A DNA stretch of 64,000 nucleotides from Acidobacteriota bacterium (GTDB lineage Bacteria > Acidobacteriota > Blastocatellia > UBA7656), in contig JBFMDH010000024.1 in the NCBI GenBank assembly GCA_040754075.1, positions 1 to 64,000 of the forward strand, in the 5' to 3' direction. Numbering within the stretch: position 1 is the first letter of the stretch; each line of letters begins with the position of its first letter. The notes under the pieces were generated by a model that made no database searches, had not been told where the DNA came from, and worked only from the letters and a program-made list of their open reading frames with translations. Of this stretch, positions 19,285-27,266 are shown piece after piece. Position numbers and translations under genes: made by a program.

Positions 19285-20316
19285 ATGTTTTCAAATTCCA
19301 ATATGCCGACCCGGCGAAATTTTTTATTCGGATTATCCGCAACCTTAACCATCTCGACTCTCGCGCCTCGATTCCTGGCTAAACCCTCCGCTTCACCAAT
19401 CATTCTTGGAAGCGGCAATCATCGCTATGAATGGATTCCGAATTGGGCGAAACTTCCCGAAGGCATGAAATTCGGCAACACACATGGCGCAGTGGTAATT
19501 GACGGCAAAGGACGTGTGTTGATGAACACCGATTCGGAAAACGCCATCATGATCTTTGATGCCAACGGTAACTTTATCAAAGCCTGGGGCAAGGAATGGC
19601 AAAACGGCACACACGGCATGGCTTTATTCAAAGAAGGTAAAACCGAATATGTTTACCTGACGCATTTCAATCGCCATCAATTCGCCAAATGCACTTTGGA
19701 AGGCGAAATCGTATGGGTGAAAGATTATCCGAAAGAATCGGGTGTTTATCAAAAAGCCGATGAGTTCAAACCGACGGGAATTGCCTTTGCCCCGAATGGC
19801 GATTTTTATGTGACCGATGGCTATGGCAAATCCTACGTTCATCATTACAACTCGAAAGCCGAATATGTTCGCAGTTGGGGTGGCGCTGGAAAAGATGCAG
19901 GTCAACTGCGTCAACCGCATGGCATCTGGGTCGATACCCGTGAAAAGACCCCAAGAGTTCTGGTCGCAGACCGCGCCAATCATCGACTGCAATTTTTTTC
20001 GCTTGATGGAAAATATTTAAGCATGGTCACGGAAGACCTGCGATTGCCGAGTAATTTCCATCAACGCGGCGGCGACATTGTCATCGCTGACCTCGAAGGG
20101 CGTGTGACGATAATTGATAAAAATAATCGCGTGGTAACTCACTTAGGCGATAATCAAGACCCGAAATTACGCGGGCAAAACCCGGTTTTGCCGGACAAAT
20201 GGAAAGACGGACAATTTATCTCTCCCCATTGTGTGCGCTGGGATACACAAGGAAATCTCTATGTTGCCGAGTGGCTTTCGACCGGGAGAGTTTCCAAATT
20301 GAAACGCTTGAAATGA
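19285..20316 (+). CDS. NHL-repeat beta-propeller protein, Tat-exported
   Basis: Protein of 343 residues with a Tat signal (PTRRNFLFGLSATLTIS) and a six-bladed NHL-type propeller: repeats include GAVVIDGKGRVLMNTDSENAIMIFD, FKPTGIAFAPNGDFYVTDGYG, LRQPHGIWVD and RVLVADRANHRLQFF. It resembles the lyase half of peptidylglycine amidating enzymes and other extracellular NHL proteins, but no catalytic assignment is safe. ATG 19285 has a strong AGGA SD; the longer frame from TTG 19228, overlapping the DUF1501 stop, would bury the Tat signal. It is third in the copy-B operon and may bind or process the same substrate as its partners. Confidence 0.85.
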   Translation: MFSNSNMPTRRNFLFGLSATLTISTLAPRFLAKPSASPIILGSGNHRYEWIPNWAKLPEGMKFGNTHGAVVIDGKGRVLMNTDSENAIMIFDANGNFIKAWGKEWQNGTHGMALFKEGKTEYVYLTHFNRHQFAKCTLEGEIVWVKDYPKESGVYQKADEFKPTGIAFAPNGDFYVTDGYGKSYVHHYNSKAEYVRSWGGAGKDAGQLRQPHGIWVDTREKTPRVLVADRANHRLQFFSLDGKYLSMVTEDLRLPSNFHQRGGDIVIADLEGRVTIIDKNNRVVTHLGDNQDPKLRGQNPVLPDKWKDGQFISPHCVRWDTQGNLYVAEWLSTGRVSKLKRLK

Positions 20317-20467
20317 CCATCAAAAATTGAAAATTAGTTGTAAAAAATTGTTTCAGGCGAAACCGTCCATTGCTCATATCGTTTAAATTATGGTATTTCT
20401 GTTTTTTCGCACAAAACATTAGTGGATTGCCTTGTGCTATCACAATGTAGGAGTATCAAGAAGTTTA

Positions 20468-21832
20468 ATGGCAAATGATTTAGATGCGTCGCAAAGTCCC
20501 AGCCCGAATTCGCCGAGTTTACCCATTGTTACGGAGCCGAAAAAAACCGAAGTCGGTAATTACTTCGTTTCAAATTACCCGGCGTTTTCTAAGTGGCAAC
20601 CGGAATTTATTCCGAATGTCTACGAAACATTGAACCGTCCGCCGCGAGTCGAAGAACCGCTTGGTCTCTACATTCATATTCCCTTTTGTCGCAAACGCTG
20701 CAAATTCTGCTACTTTAAAATCTACACAGACAAAAACGCTTCGGATATTGAAACCTATCTGAACGCCTTGATTAAAGAGAACGAACTGTACAGCCGGACG
20801 AATGCCTTTCAAGGTCGGCAACTTAGATTTGCCTATTTCGGCGGGGGGACGCCTTCCTATATCAGCGAACGGCAATTGCAATATCTGGTTGAAGGATTAA
20901 ATCAACACATTAGTTGGCAAAATGCCGAAGAGGTGACGTTTGAATGTGAACCGGGAACCTTGCAAAAATCGAAACTCGAAATGCTTAAACAAATCGGCGT
21001 CACCCGCTTGAGTCTTGGCGTCGAGCATTTCGATGACGATATTTTGGAAGCCAACGGACGCGCCCATCTTTCACCGGAAATCTATCGCGCTTACGATTGG
21101 GCGCGTGAAGTTGACTTCCCGCAAATCAATATCGATTTAATCGCCGGAATGATAGGCGAATCCGAAGAACGCTGGCAACGCTGCATCCAAAAAGCCATCG
21201 AACTCGAACCCGATTCGGTAACCATTTACCAGATGGAGTTGCCGTTCAATACGGTGATTTCGCGAGAGATGATTGAAAAAGGTCTGGATTCGCCGATTGC
21301 CGATTGGCAGAACAAACGGCGTTGGGTCGATTTCGCTTTTGCGGAATTTCAAAAACGCGGCTATGAAATCATCAGCGCCTATACCGTCGCGAACGCCAGA
21401 AAACATTGCCGGTTTATTTATACGGATGCCTTGTGGCATGGCGGCGATATGATTGGGCTGGGGGTTTCTTCGTTTTCGCATTTTGACGGCGTGCATTTTC
21501 AAAACCTTCATCATTTCGAGGAATATACGCAATTGCTCGAAACCGAAGCGTTGCCCTTGCTTCGCGCTTTGCCGCTTACCAAAAAGCAACGCTTGATTCG
21601 CGAATTAATTTTACAACTCAAAACCGGAAAACTGGATTTGCAATATTTCGCCAGGAAATTTTCAGTCGATGTTTGGCAGGAATTTGCAGCGGTATTTAAT
21701 AGCCTGGTTGAAAAAGAATTTTTATTCCGAACCGAATCACAGATTGAACTCACACGCAGTGGATTATTACAGGTCGATAGTTTTCTATCGGAATTTTTTG
21801 AACCGGAGCAGAAACCGGTTCGTTACGTTTAA
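20468..21832 (+). CDS. HemN/HemW-like radical SAM protein
   Basis: Radical SAM enzyme of 454 residues with the 4Fe-4S motif C74-RKR-C78-KF-C81, followed by YFKIYTDKN, the SAM-binding FGGGTPSY (about 134-141), the ECEPGTL strand and a TRLSLGVEHFDDDIL segment typical of the coproporphyrinogen-oxidase-like group. The C-terminal HemN-like winged-helix region is present. The position after the third Cys is Y-F, as in several HemN-like enzymes that are not heme synthesis enzymes. Eight bases separate it from a halogenase-like gene, so it probably serves a specialised pathway rather than heme synthesis. The ATG at 20468 is used; GTG 20432 would add residues with no support. Confidence 0.85.
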   Translation: MANDLDASQSPSPNSPSLPIVTEPKKTEVGNYFVSNYPAFSKWQPEFIPNVYETLNRPPRVEEPLGLYIHIPFCRKRCKFCYFKIYTDKNASDIETYLNALIKENELYSRTNAFQGRQLRFAYFGGGTPSYISERQLQYLVEGLNQHISWQNAEEVTFECEPGTLQKSKLEMLKQIGVTRLSLGVEHFDDDILEANGRAHLSPEIYRAYDWAREVDFPQINIDLIAGMIGESEERWQRCIQKAIELEPDSVTIYQMELPFNTVISREMIEKGLDSPIADWQNKRRWVDFAFAEFQKRGYEIISAYTVANARKHCRFIYTDALWHGGDMIGLGVSSFSHFDGVHFQNLHHFEEYTQLLETEALPLLRALPLTKKQRLIRELILQLKTGKLDLQYFARKFSVDVWQEFAAVFNSLVEKEFLFRTESQIELTRSGLLQVDSFLSEFFEPEQKPVRYV

Positions 21833-21840
21833 ATATCACT

Positions 21841-23244
21841 ATGGAAAAACACCACAATCAATATGATGTTATTGTTATGGGCGGAGGACCTGCCGGTAGT
21901 TCGGTAGCCAGCATTCTTGCCCGCGAAGGTCGCAAGGTCATTCTTTTTGAAAAAGAGCAGTTCCCGCGTCATCACATTGGCGAATCGTTTATGACCGACA
22001 CTTACTGGACATTTCAACGAATGGGCTTTTTGGAAAAGCTCAAAGCCAGCCCCTTTGTTCACAAATACAGTGTTCAGTTCGCCAACCCTGCGGGAAAAGA
22101 ATCCCGTCCTTTCTACTTTTTTGAAGCCAACCATCACGAAAGCGCAGTTACGTGGCAAGTGACCCGCGCGGTATTTGATGAAATGCTCATCAATCATGCT
22201 GCCGAACAAGGCGTCACCGTTCATCAAAAAACCCCCGTAAAACAGGTGATTTTTGATGGCGAACAGGCAATCGGGGTGGAAGCGCAAATGACTGATGGCA
22301 CGGTTCAACAATTTTTTGCGAAAGTCGTCGTCGATGCCACAGGTCAGACCGCTATGCTATCGAACAAACTGCGCTGGCGCATGCGCGACCCCAGGCTGAA
22401 AAAAGCTGTTCTTTATTCTTATTTTAAAGGCGCGCATCGTGAGCCGGATTTAAATGGCGGCGCGACCCTGGTGTTAAGAACTCAGACCGGCAGCAATGGT
22501 TGGTTCTGGTATATCCCGCTTGAAAATGACATCACCAGTGTCGGTGTGGTGGCTGACCCGGATTATCTGGTGAAAGGTCGCGGACAAGACCTCGCCAAAA
22601 TTTTCAACGAAGAGGTTGAAAAGTGTGAGCCGTGTCGTCGTCGCGTGGCAGATGGTGAACGAGTCGATAAAATCTATTCGATTCTCGATTATTCTTATCG
22701 CTCGAAACAAAACTCCGGCGATGGGTTTATTTTAATCGGCGATGCCTATGGCTTTCTCGACCCGATTTATTCATCGGGAATTCTCCTGGCATTCAAGATG
22801 GCGGAACTTGCTGCCGATGCTATTCACGATGCTTTTAAGCATAATGATTTTTCGCGAGCGCGGCTCGGACAATTTCAACCGAAACTCGATAAAGGCATCG
22901 AGTCGATGCGCAAACTGGTTTATGCGTTTTATAACGAGGGCTTCAGTTTTTCGCGATTCCTCAAGAAATATCCCGATTATCGCGTCAATATCATCAACCT
23001 GTTAATCGGCGATGTATTTCGCGAAGGGGTTGATGAAGTCTATGGACCGATGGCTGAATTCGCAGACATCCCGCCACCGCTGTACGAAGAAGTTTTAAGT
23101 AACGCCAGCAACGGCAACGGGGCAAAGGGCATAGAAGAAGGTAACGGATTTTCCGCGAAGTATAAATATTTCGATGACGGGGTGACAACACAAACCCTCA
23201 GTCAATCCAACATCGGGCCTTTCATAACAGAAACCGGCGACTAA
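21841..23244 (+). CDS. FAD-dependent halogenase-like monooxygenase
   Basis: Flavoprotein of 467 residues. The FAD site GGGPAGSSVAS lies at 14-24 and HIGES at 45-49. Flavin-halogenase fingerprints are present: W221-F-W223-Y-I225-P226 (WxWxIP) and F305-LD-P308-IY-S311-S-G313 (FxxPxxSxG), with Lys75 in FVHKYSVQF as the candidate catalytic lysine. It could chlorinate or brominate an electron-rich aromatic, or be a related oxygenase or reductase that kept these motifs. No carrier protein or polyketide gene is nearby. It is coupled to the radical SAM gene (8-nt gap) with no SD of its own visible. Fold and cofactor are confident; halogenation itself is inference. Confidence 0.82.
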   Translation: MEKHHNQYDVIVMGGGPAGSSVASILAREGRKVILFEKEQFPRHHIGESFMTDTYWTFQRMGFLEKLKASPFVHKYSVQFANPAGKESRPFYFFEANHHESAVTWQVTRAVFDEMLINHAAEQGVTVHQKTPVKQVIFDGEQAIGVEAQMTDGTVQQFFAKVVVDATGQTAMLSNKLRWRMRDPRLKKAVLYSYFKGAHREPDLNGGATLVLRTQTGSNGWFWYIPLENDITSVGVVADPDYLVKGRGQDLAKIFNEEVEKCEPCRRRVADGERVDKIYSILDYSYRSKQNSGDGFILIGDAYGFLDPIYSSGILLAFKMAELAADAIHDAFKHNDFSRARLGQFQPKLDKGIESMRKLVYAFYNEGFSFSRFLKKYPDYRVNIINLLIGDVFREGVDEVYGPMAEFADIPPPLYEEVLSNASNGNGAKGIEEGNGFSAKYKYFDDGVTTQTLSQSNIGPFITETGD

Positions 23245-23250
23245 ATAAAC

Positions 23251-23269
23251 AGGCGGTCAATGACCGCCT
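23251..23269. terminator. GGCGGTCA hairpin after the halogenase-like gene
   Basis: A near-perfect palindrome AGGCGGTCA/TGACCGCCT (23251-23259 with 23261-23269) begins 7 nt after the halogenase-like stop. It lacks a strong T run but is well placed to end the radical SAM/halogenase transcript. Its core resembles the GCGGTC hairpins at 27075-27149 and 59313. Confidence 0.55.
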
Positions 23270-23306
23270 TCTGATTTATTACAAAACCTAAATTTTTTCT
23301 CAATTT

Positions 23307-23966
23307 ATGGAACAGTCAAACCCTTTACTCGTTGCTGTAACTTCCTATCCACCAGATGATTCTCTTATACAGAGAACACTTCTTAAACTTGAAGATTTGT
23401 TTCAATGGTTAAAAGAAAATCATAAAGTTGATAAACGTATTCAGTTTGTCAATTTGAAGGAGCAGTACCCTACTTGGTCAACCATTATAAATCGGGTAAT
23501 TGATAATTCTTTAAAAACGAAAGGTTTTATTAGCTCAAAATTTATTTCCACCCTAGTTTCAGTTTCAAATTACACCAGAGATGTCGCCTTCTCATTTATT
23601 GACCAAGAAACTATTTTCCTAAAACCTCTCATAAAGGAAATCATGGATACTTCTATTGGTACTCATGAAATCCCAAAGGCGATTTTTATCTCAGCACCTG
23701 ATTTACCACTTTCTATTGGGAAAGGTATGTGGGGTGAATGTATAGGTGTATATCCTGGTGCTGTTGCAATTGAGGTTTCAGAATACAAAGAATCTATATT
23801 CCATGAATGCTTGCATATTTTTGGCGTTTCAGAAGGTTACGATGAAAATACAAAAGACACATATCCAGATTGTGTTAATTGTTGGATGCAATATGAAGCT
23901 ATTCACGGTTCTGGGCTTTGTCAAAAACATTTAAATGAATTACAGAAATTTTTGAAAAACATTTAG
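23307..23966 (+). CDS. Archaemetzincin-like zinc metalloprotease
   Basis: Cytosolic-looking protein of 219 residues with H166-E-C-L-H170-xx-G173 (HExxHxxG) followed by C189-VN-C192-W-M194 and C205. This order, zinc helix then CxxCxM with the Met-turn, matches archaemetzincins, although the third zinc ligand and the final Cys pair differ from the textbook motif. The natural substrates of archaemetzincins are poorly known. The gene is much more AT-rich than its neighbours, lacks a clear SD, and is followed by an AT-rich non-coding stretch, all suggesting recent acquisition. Protease identity is likely; the exact family is moderately sure. Confidence 0.65.
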   Translation: MEQSNPLLVAVTSYPPDDSLIQRTLLKLEDLFQWLKENHKVDKRIQFVNLKEQYPTWSTIINRVIDNSLKTKGFISSKFISTLVSVSNYTRDVAFSFIDQETIFLKPLIKEIMDTSIGTHEIPKAIFISAPDLPLSIGKGMWGECIGVYPGAVAIEVSEYKESIFHECLHIFGVSEGYDENTKDTYPDCVNCWMQYEAIHGSGLCQKHLNELQKFLKNI

Positions 23967-24182
23967 CCCCCCCACTCTCAAAATCCGCATCAATGATGAA
24001 ACCAACAATGGTCAAGAAATTTCCAAACAAATATTCAAACTAGCGAAAATGGTTTCTCCAATGCCACTAAAATATAAAATTCGTTAATAGTCATTCGGCG
24101 TGCCTGTCAGCAAAGAAAATTGTAGATATTTAGTCAATCTCTTAGGATTCCATCCTTCGTTCGATTCTCGCTTTAATCTAAC
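23967..24182. other. AT-rich gap with possible remnant of a coding sequence
   Basis: No complete gene is seen. One plus-strand frame stays open from about 23977 to a stop at 24085-24087 and reads like a protein tail (starting LKIRINDETNNGQEI) but has no start. It may be debris from the same acquisition that brought the metalloprotease gene. A GTTCGATTC stretch near 24164 recalls a tRNA T-loop but no stem pairs around it. Confidence 0.25.
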
Positions 24183-24899
24183 TCAATTTCGATTAATCAC
24201 GATTCTCAATGCGGCTTGTTTGAGCGCCTGACTGACGGCGCTGGATTTGGCTATCTGACGGATTTCCGGTTCTGGTAAGGTCGGAAGTAATTTCAATGCC
24301 AACGGTGTAGGTGTCCGGGGATTATGAACCAGGGCGCTGCGGATTTCCGAGTTACTCGCCCAGATTGTGGTTTTGGCAATTAAATCGGCAGTCGCGGTTG
24401 CCAACAAGGGTGAGCGGGCAATGCGCACAACCTCTTCAGTTGTAATGCGGGGATTTTTGAGCAGCGAATACAAAACCTGTGCATCGTTATCCTGAAGCAA
24501 AACGGTTCGTTCACTGCGGTCGGCTTTTGGCGCGAGCAATAATTTTTCTACACGCGATAGATTGCGAATTCGATCCCAGGTATTCGACTCTGCCGGGGTG
24601 GAGGACGTTTGGTTGACTGCGGGTTTGGATAAAAGAGCAGCCAGTATCTCATCCGGTTTTATATCGAAAGCCACCGCAAATGCCGACGCCATAACTTGAA
24701 CTACGGTTGCTGAGATTTGCGCTTCACCGGCATCAATTAATTTTAATGTCAGTTGCATAGGCGAAAACGGCTGGAGTTCGGTACTGGTGGGAATCAGCAA
24801 ACCTCCGGCAGAAATATTGTTGGCGTATTCAATTCGCAACTCGTCTTCGCTCTCGAATTCTACGGCAAAATGTTCCGACGTGATTGCAACAGTTTTCAA
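24183..24899 (-). CDS. PilZ-like domain protein with helical repeat C-terminus
   Basis: Protein of 238 residues. Residues 1-95 look like a PilZ domain: FESEDELRIEYANNISAGGLLIPT carries the N-x-S-x-x-G signature, while the upstream RxxxR arginines used for c-di-GMP binding are not obvious, so nucleotide binding is doubtful. Residues 105-238 are helix-rich with repeats (LLQDNDAQVLYSLLKNPRITTEEVVRIARSP, then ALVHNPRTPTPLALKLLPTLP) similar to leucine-rich-variant/DUF2336-type scaffolds. The start is a TTG preceded by GGGGA; no better start exists before the PilZ domain. It stands alone, divergent from the histidine phosphatase gene. A role in surface motility or signalling is a guess from the domain. 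Confidence 0.7.
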   Translation of the reverse strand: MKTVAITSEHFAVEFESEDELRIEYANNISAGGLLIPTSTELQPFSPMQLTLKLIDAGEAQISATVVQVMASAFAVAFDIKPDEILAALLSKPAVNQTSSTPAESNTWDRIRNLSRVEKLLLAPKADRSERTVLLQDNDAQVLYSLLKNPRITTEEVVRIARSPLLATATADLIAKTTIWASNSEIRSALVHNPRTPTPLALKLLPTLPEPEIRQIAKSSAVSQALKQAALRIVINRN

Positions 24900-25020
24900 A
24901 TCCCCAACCTCATCGTGTAATCTGTTAATTCTCGTTATTCATTTTTACTACAGTCGTACTCAGTGGACTAGACTTAAAAATTCGAGAAACCAGACTACTT
25001 CAAGCCGTGGAGTTAAGAGA

Positions 25021-25608
25021 ATGACCTTTTTGAAATTAAAAAATCGCCTGTTGTTTTATATGCTCATAACCTTGCTGCTGTTATCGTTTACCCCTTCGCC
25101 AATCAGTGCCGACGAACCGGTAAAAATCACCACGGTCTATCTTGTTCGTCATGCAGAAAAACAGGTTGTTTCATCCGGTCAGCAAATGATGTCCGCAAAC
25201 GACCCGCCACTGACTGATGAAGGGAAAGCGCGAGCCAGAAATTTAGCGCGAATGCTCGGCAAAGCTGACATCAAAACCATCATCACTTCGCAATATCTGC
25301 GCACCAAACAGACCGCCGAACCGCTGGCTGAATCGTTGAATTTAACTGCGATTGTTTTGCCGATTTCGGCTGCCCCCGCAGACCGCAATAAGGTTTCCGA
25401 GCAATCCATTAAAAATATTGTCGAGAAAATTTATCAAAGCGGCGGAGAATCGGTTTTAGTGGTCGGGCATACCAACACCTTGCCGGAAGTCATTAAGATG
25501 CTGGGCGGCGGGACGATTGCCGAAATTCCCGAAACCGATTATGACAACCTGTTCATCGTCACGGTGCTTGGGAAGGGCAAAGCTAAAATAGCGCGAATGC
25601 GATTTTAA
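25021..25608 (+). CDS. Exported histidine phosphatase family protein
   Basis: Phosphoglycerate-mutase-like protein of 195 residues with an N-terminal hydrophobic signal (LLFYMLITLLLLSF). It has the catalytic LVRHAEK motif, with the histidine that becomes phosphorylated, a second-site VVGHTNT histidine, and the TSQYLRTKQTAEPLA strand-helix containing the conserved Arg. It is a likely periplasmic phosphatase of unknown substrate, similar to SixA/PhoE-like proteins. ATG 25021 has GGAG 8 nt upstream; the open frame extends far upstream into the PilZ gene but the extra part has no support. Confidence 0.88.
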   Translation: MTFLKLKNRLLFYMLITLLLLSFTPSPISADEPVKITTVYLVRHAEKQVVSSGQQMMSANDPPLTDEGKARARNLARMLGKADIKTIITSQYLRTKQTAEPLAESLNLTAIVLPISAAPADRNKVSEQSIKNIVEKIYQSGGESVLVVGHTNTLPEVIKMLGGGTIAEIPETDYDNLFIVTVLGKGKAKIARMRF

Positions 25609-25655
25609 AATCCTGCAAACTATCTGCGAATTCAGAAGGCATGATAATGCCAGCC

Positions 25656-26216
25656 TCAACCCGATGGCTGAGGTTCGGTAAGCTGAATGGTTTTTCCCAT
25701 GCGAATAATCGCCAGGAATTCTCCATCGGGCATTGGCACATCTATTTTTTCAATCGGGTGATAGCCAACTGCTGCATAGAGTGGTTCGCCAGGTAAAGTT
25801 GCTGCAAGTTCCAGGCGATTAAATCCAGACTCACGGGCAGCATTTTCGCAAGCTGAAATAATCCGTTTGCCAATTCCTTTTCTTGTCCAGTCAGGATGGA
25901 CAAAAAAGGCGCGAATGCGCGCCGGTTCACTTTGCGGGTCAAGTAAACCATCCTCATCACCTTTCATCTGGTCGCCGCCAAAAAGCGTTTTTCGTTTGCT
26001 CCACCCGCCGCAACCAACAATTTGATGATTGCTTTCTGCAACAAAATAAGTCCCGTCATCTATCAACTGACTATCCACGCCAAAGATGTGAATGATGGCA
26101 CTCTCGATTTGTGCAGGTGTGTAATATCCGCCGCTCAAGCCGCGAACCGATAAGGGGATCAATTCTTCAAGTACCGGAATATCGTCTCTGGTTGCCAAAC
26201 GAATTTCAACAGCCAT
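25656..26216 (-). CDS. GNAT-family N-acetyltransferase
   Basis: GNAT acetyltransferase of 186 residues with the acetyl-CoA-binding signature in RIRAFFVHPDWTRKGIGKRIISACENAARESGF (the R/QxxGxG/A loop is RKGIGK) and a C-terminal YAAVGYHPIEK beta-strand. It acts in the cytoplasm; the acceptor amine is unknown. It is 22 bp downstream of fabG on the same strand and may be co-transcribed with it. Confidence 0.87.
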   Translation of the reverse strand: MAVEIRLATRDDIPVLEELIPLSVRGLSGGYYTPAQIESAIIHIFGVDSQLIDDGTYFVAESNHQIVGCGGWSKRKTLFGGDQMKGDEDGLLDPQSEPARIRAFFVHPDWTRKGIGKRIISACENAARESGFNRLELAATLPGEPLYAAVGYHPIEKIDVPMPDGEFLAIIRMGKTIQLTEPQPSG

Positions 26217-26238
26217 GTTGCACCGCCAAAATTACTTA

Positions 26239-26985
26239 TTAAATCGCCAATCCACCGTCGGCTTGAATCACCTGACCGGTAATGTATTGCGCCTCATCTG
26301 AAAGCAGAAAAGCAACAATCTTGGCGACTTCATCAACCGTTCCATATCTGCCCAGCGGGATATTTTCAATCATTTTCGCCCGGTAATCTTCGGTCAAGCT
26401 GCTGGTCATATCGGTTTCAATCAATCCCAGTGCCAGCGCATTGACCGTCACATTGCGTTTTGCAACCTCTTTAGCCAGGGCTTTGGTAAACCCGATTAGA
26501 CCGGCTTTAGACGCTGAGTAATTGGTTTGCCCAGCCATTCCGACAACCCCACTGATTGAAGAAATATTCAAGATGGAGCCTTTGCGCTGGCGTACCATCA
26601 CGGCAACCGCGGGTTTGGTGATATTAAAAACGCCTTTTAAATTGGTATCCATCACCGCATCCCAATCGGCTTCGCTCATGCGCATAATCAAATTATCGCG
26701 GGTGATACCGGCGTTGTTGACCAGGTAATCCACTGAACCGAATTGTGTTTTAACTTCCTGAACGATTTTTTCAGCCGCATCGGCATCGACGGCATCGGCT
26801 TGAAAGCCAATGGCTTTTCCGCTTGAAGATTCAATTTCGGCGACCAGCGCATCCGCCATTTCTGTGTTTTTGCTATAAGTAAACGCGACCTTTGCACCAA
26901 GTCTTGCCAACTCCTTCACAATGGCGCGTCCGATGCCTCGCGACCCTCCGGTTACAATTGCTGACTTCCCCTCAAAACCTGACAT
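26239..26985 (-). CDS. fabG: 3-oxoacyl-ACP reductase FabG
   Basis: Short-chain dehydrogenase of 248 residues: NADP-binding TGGSRGIG (12-19), NNAG (90-93), catalytic Ser142/143, Tyr156 and Lys160 (NYSASKAG), and the closing YITGQVIQADGGLAI. The length and the NITKPAV.VM and ETDMTSSL segments match FabG, which reduces 3-oxoacyl-ACP in fatty-acid elongation. No other fab genes are adjacent, so a role in another SDR reaction is possible. A GGAGG SD precedes ATG 26985. Confidence 0.85.
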   Translation of the reverse strand: MSGFEGKSAIVTGGSRGIGRAIVKELARLGAKVAFTYSKNTEMADALVAEIESSSGKAIGFQADAVDADAAEKIVQEVKTQFGSVDYLVNNAGITRDNLIMRMSEADWDAVMDTNLKGVFNITKPAVAVMVRQRKGSILNISSISGVVGMAGQTNYSASKAGLIGFTKALAKEVAKRNVTVNALALGLIETDMTSSLTEDYRAKMIENIPLGRYGTVDEVAKIVAFLLSDEAQYITGQVIQADGGLAI

Positions 26986-27074
26986 GACTCCTCCGATAAA
27001 TAATTCTTTAATGATAATTTTTTATGCCAATATCATAGAGCCGTTCGCGATTGGTATAACTAAGCAGTATTAAG

Positions 27075-27149
27075 GCGCGGTCAAAAACCGCTTCCTCAAT
27101 TTTGGTAAATTGTAATGCAAACGCGGTCAAAGACCGCTTGCTCAACTCT
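27075..27149. repeat. Two tandem copies of a GCGGTC hairpin repeat
   Basis: Two related units lie 46 bp apart in the gap between fabG and the menC-like gene. The first (from 27075) has core GCGGTCAAAAACCGC; the second (27122-27149) has GCGGTCAAAGACCGC followed by TTGCTCAACTCT. The second unit is identical over 28 nt to 59313-59340. Each core can fold as a 6-bp hairpin. A 75-codon open frame across these units is judged an artefact. The rest of the 281-bp gap holds nothing recognised. Confidence 0.8.
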
Positions 27150-27266
27150 AATTGTTTTGCGAACTGCTCTGAAATCGGCTCCTGTAGCCAGTTTGGCAGT
27201 AATAAACCTGGCTTCGTAAATATTTTTTTTAGCAATTCCCTCTTACGCTTTAATTGCGATTAAATC

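Noticed and set aside
20468-21832. Heme-pathway HemN
   Set aside because: The gene is coupled to a halogenase-like flavoprotein rather than heme genes; kept only as an alternative.
24120-24180. tRNA remnant suggested by GTTCGATTC
   Set aside because: The flanking 5-nt arms do not pair and no acceptor or anticodon arm can be drawn.
27008-27235. 75-codon minus-strand ORF between fabG and menC-like gene
   Set aside because: It runs through two GCGGTC hairpin repeats that give it its only apparent internal similarity; no SD and no family resemblance.
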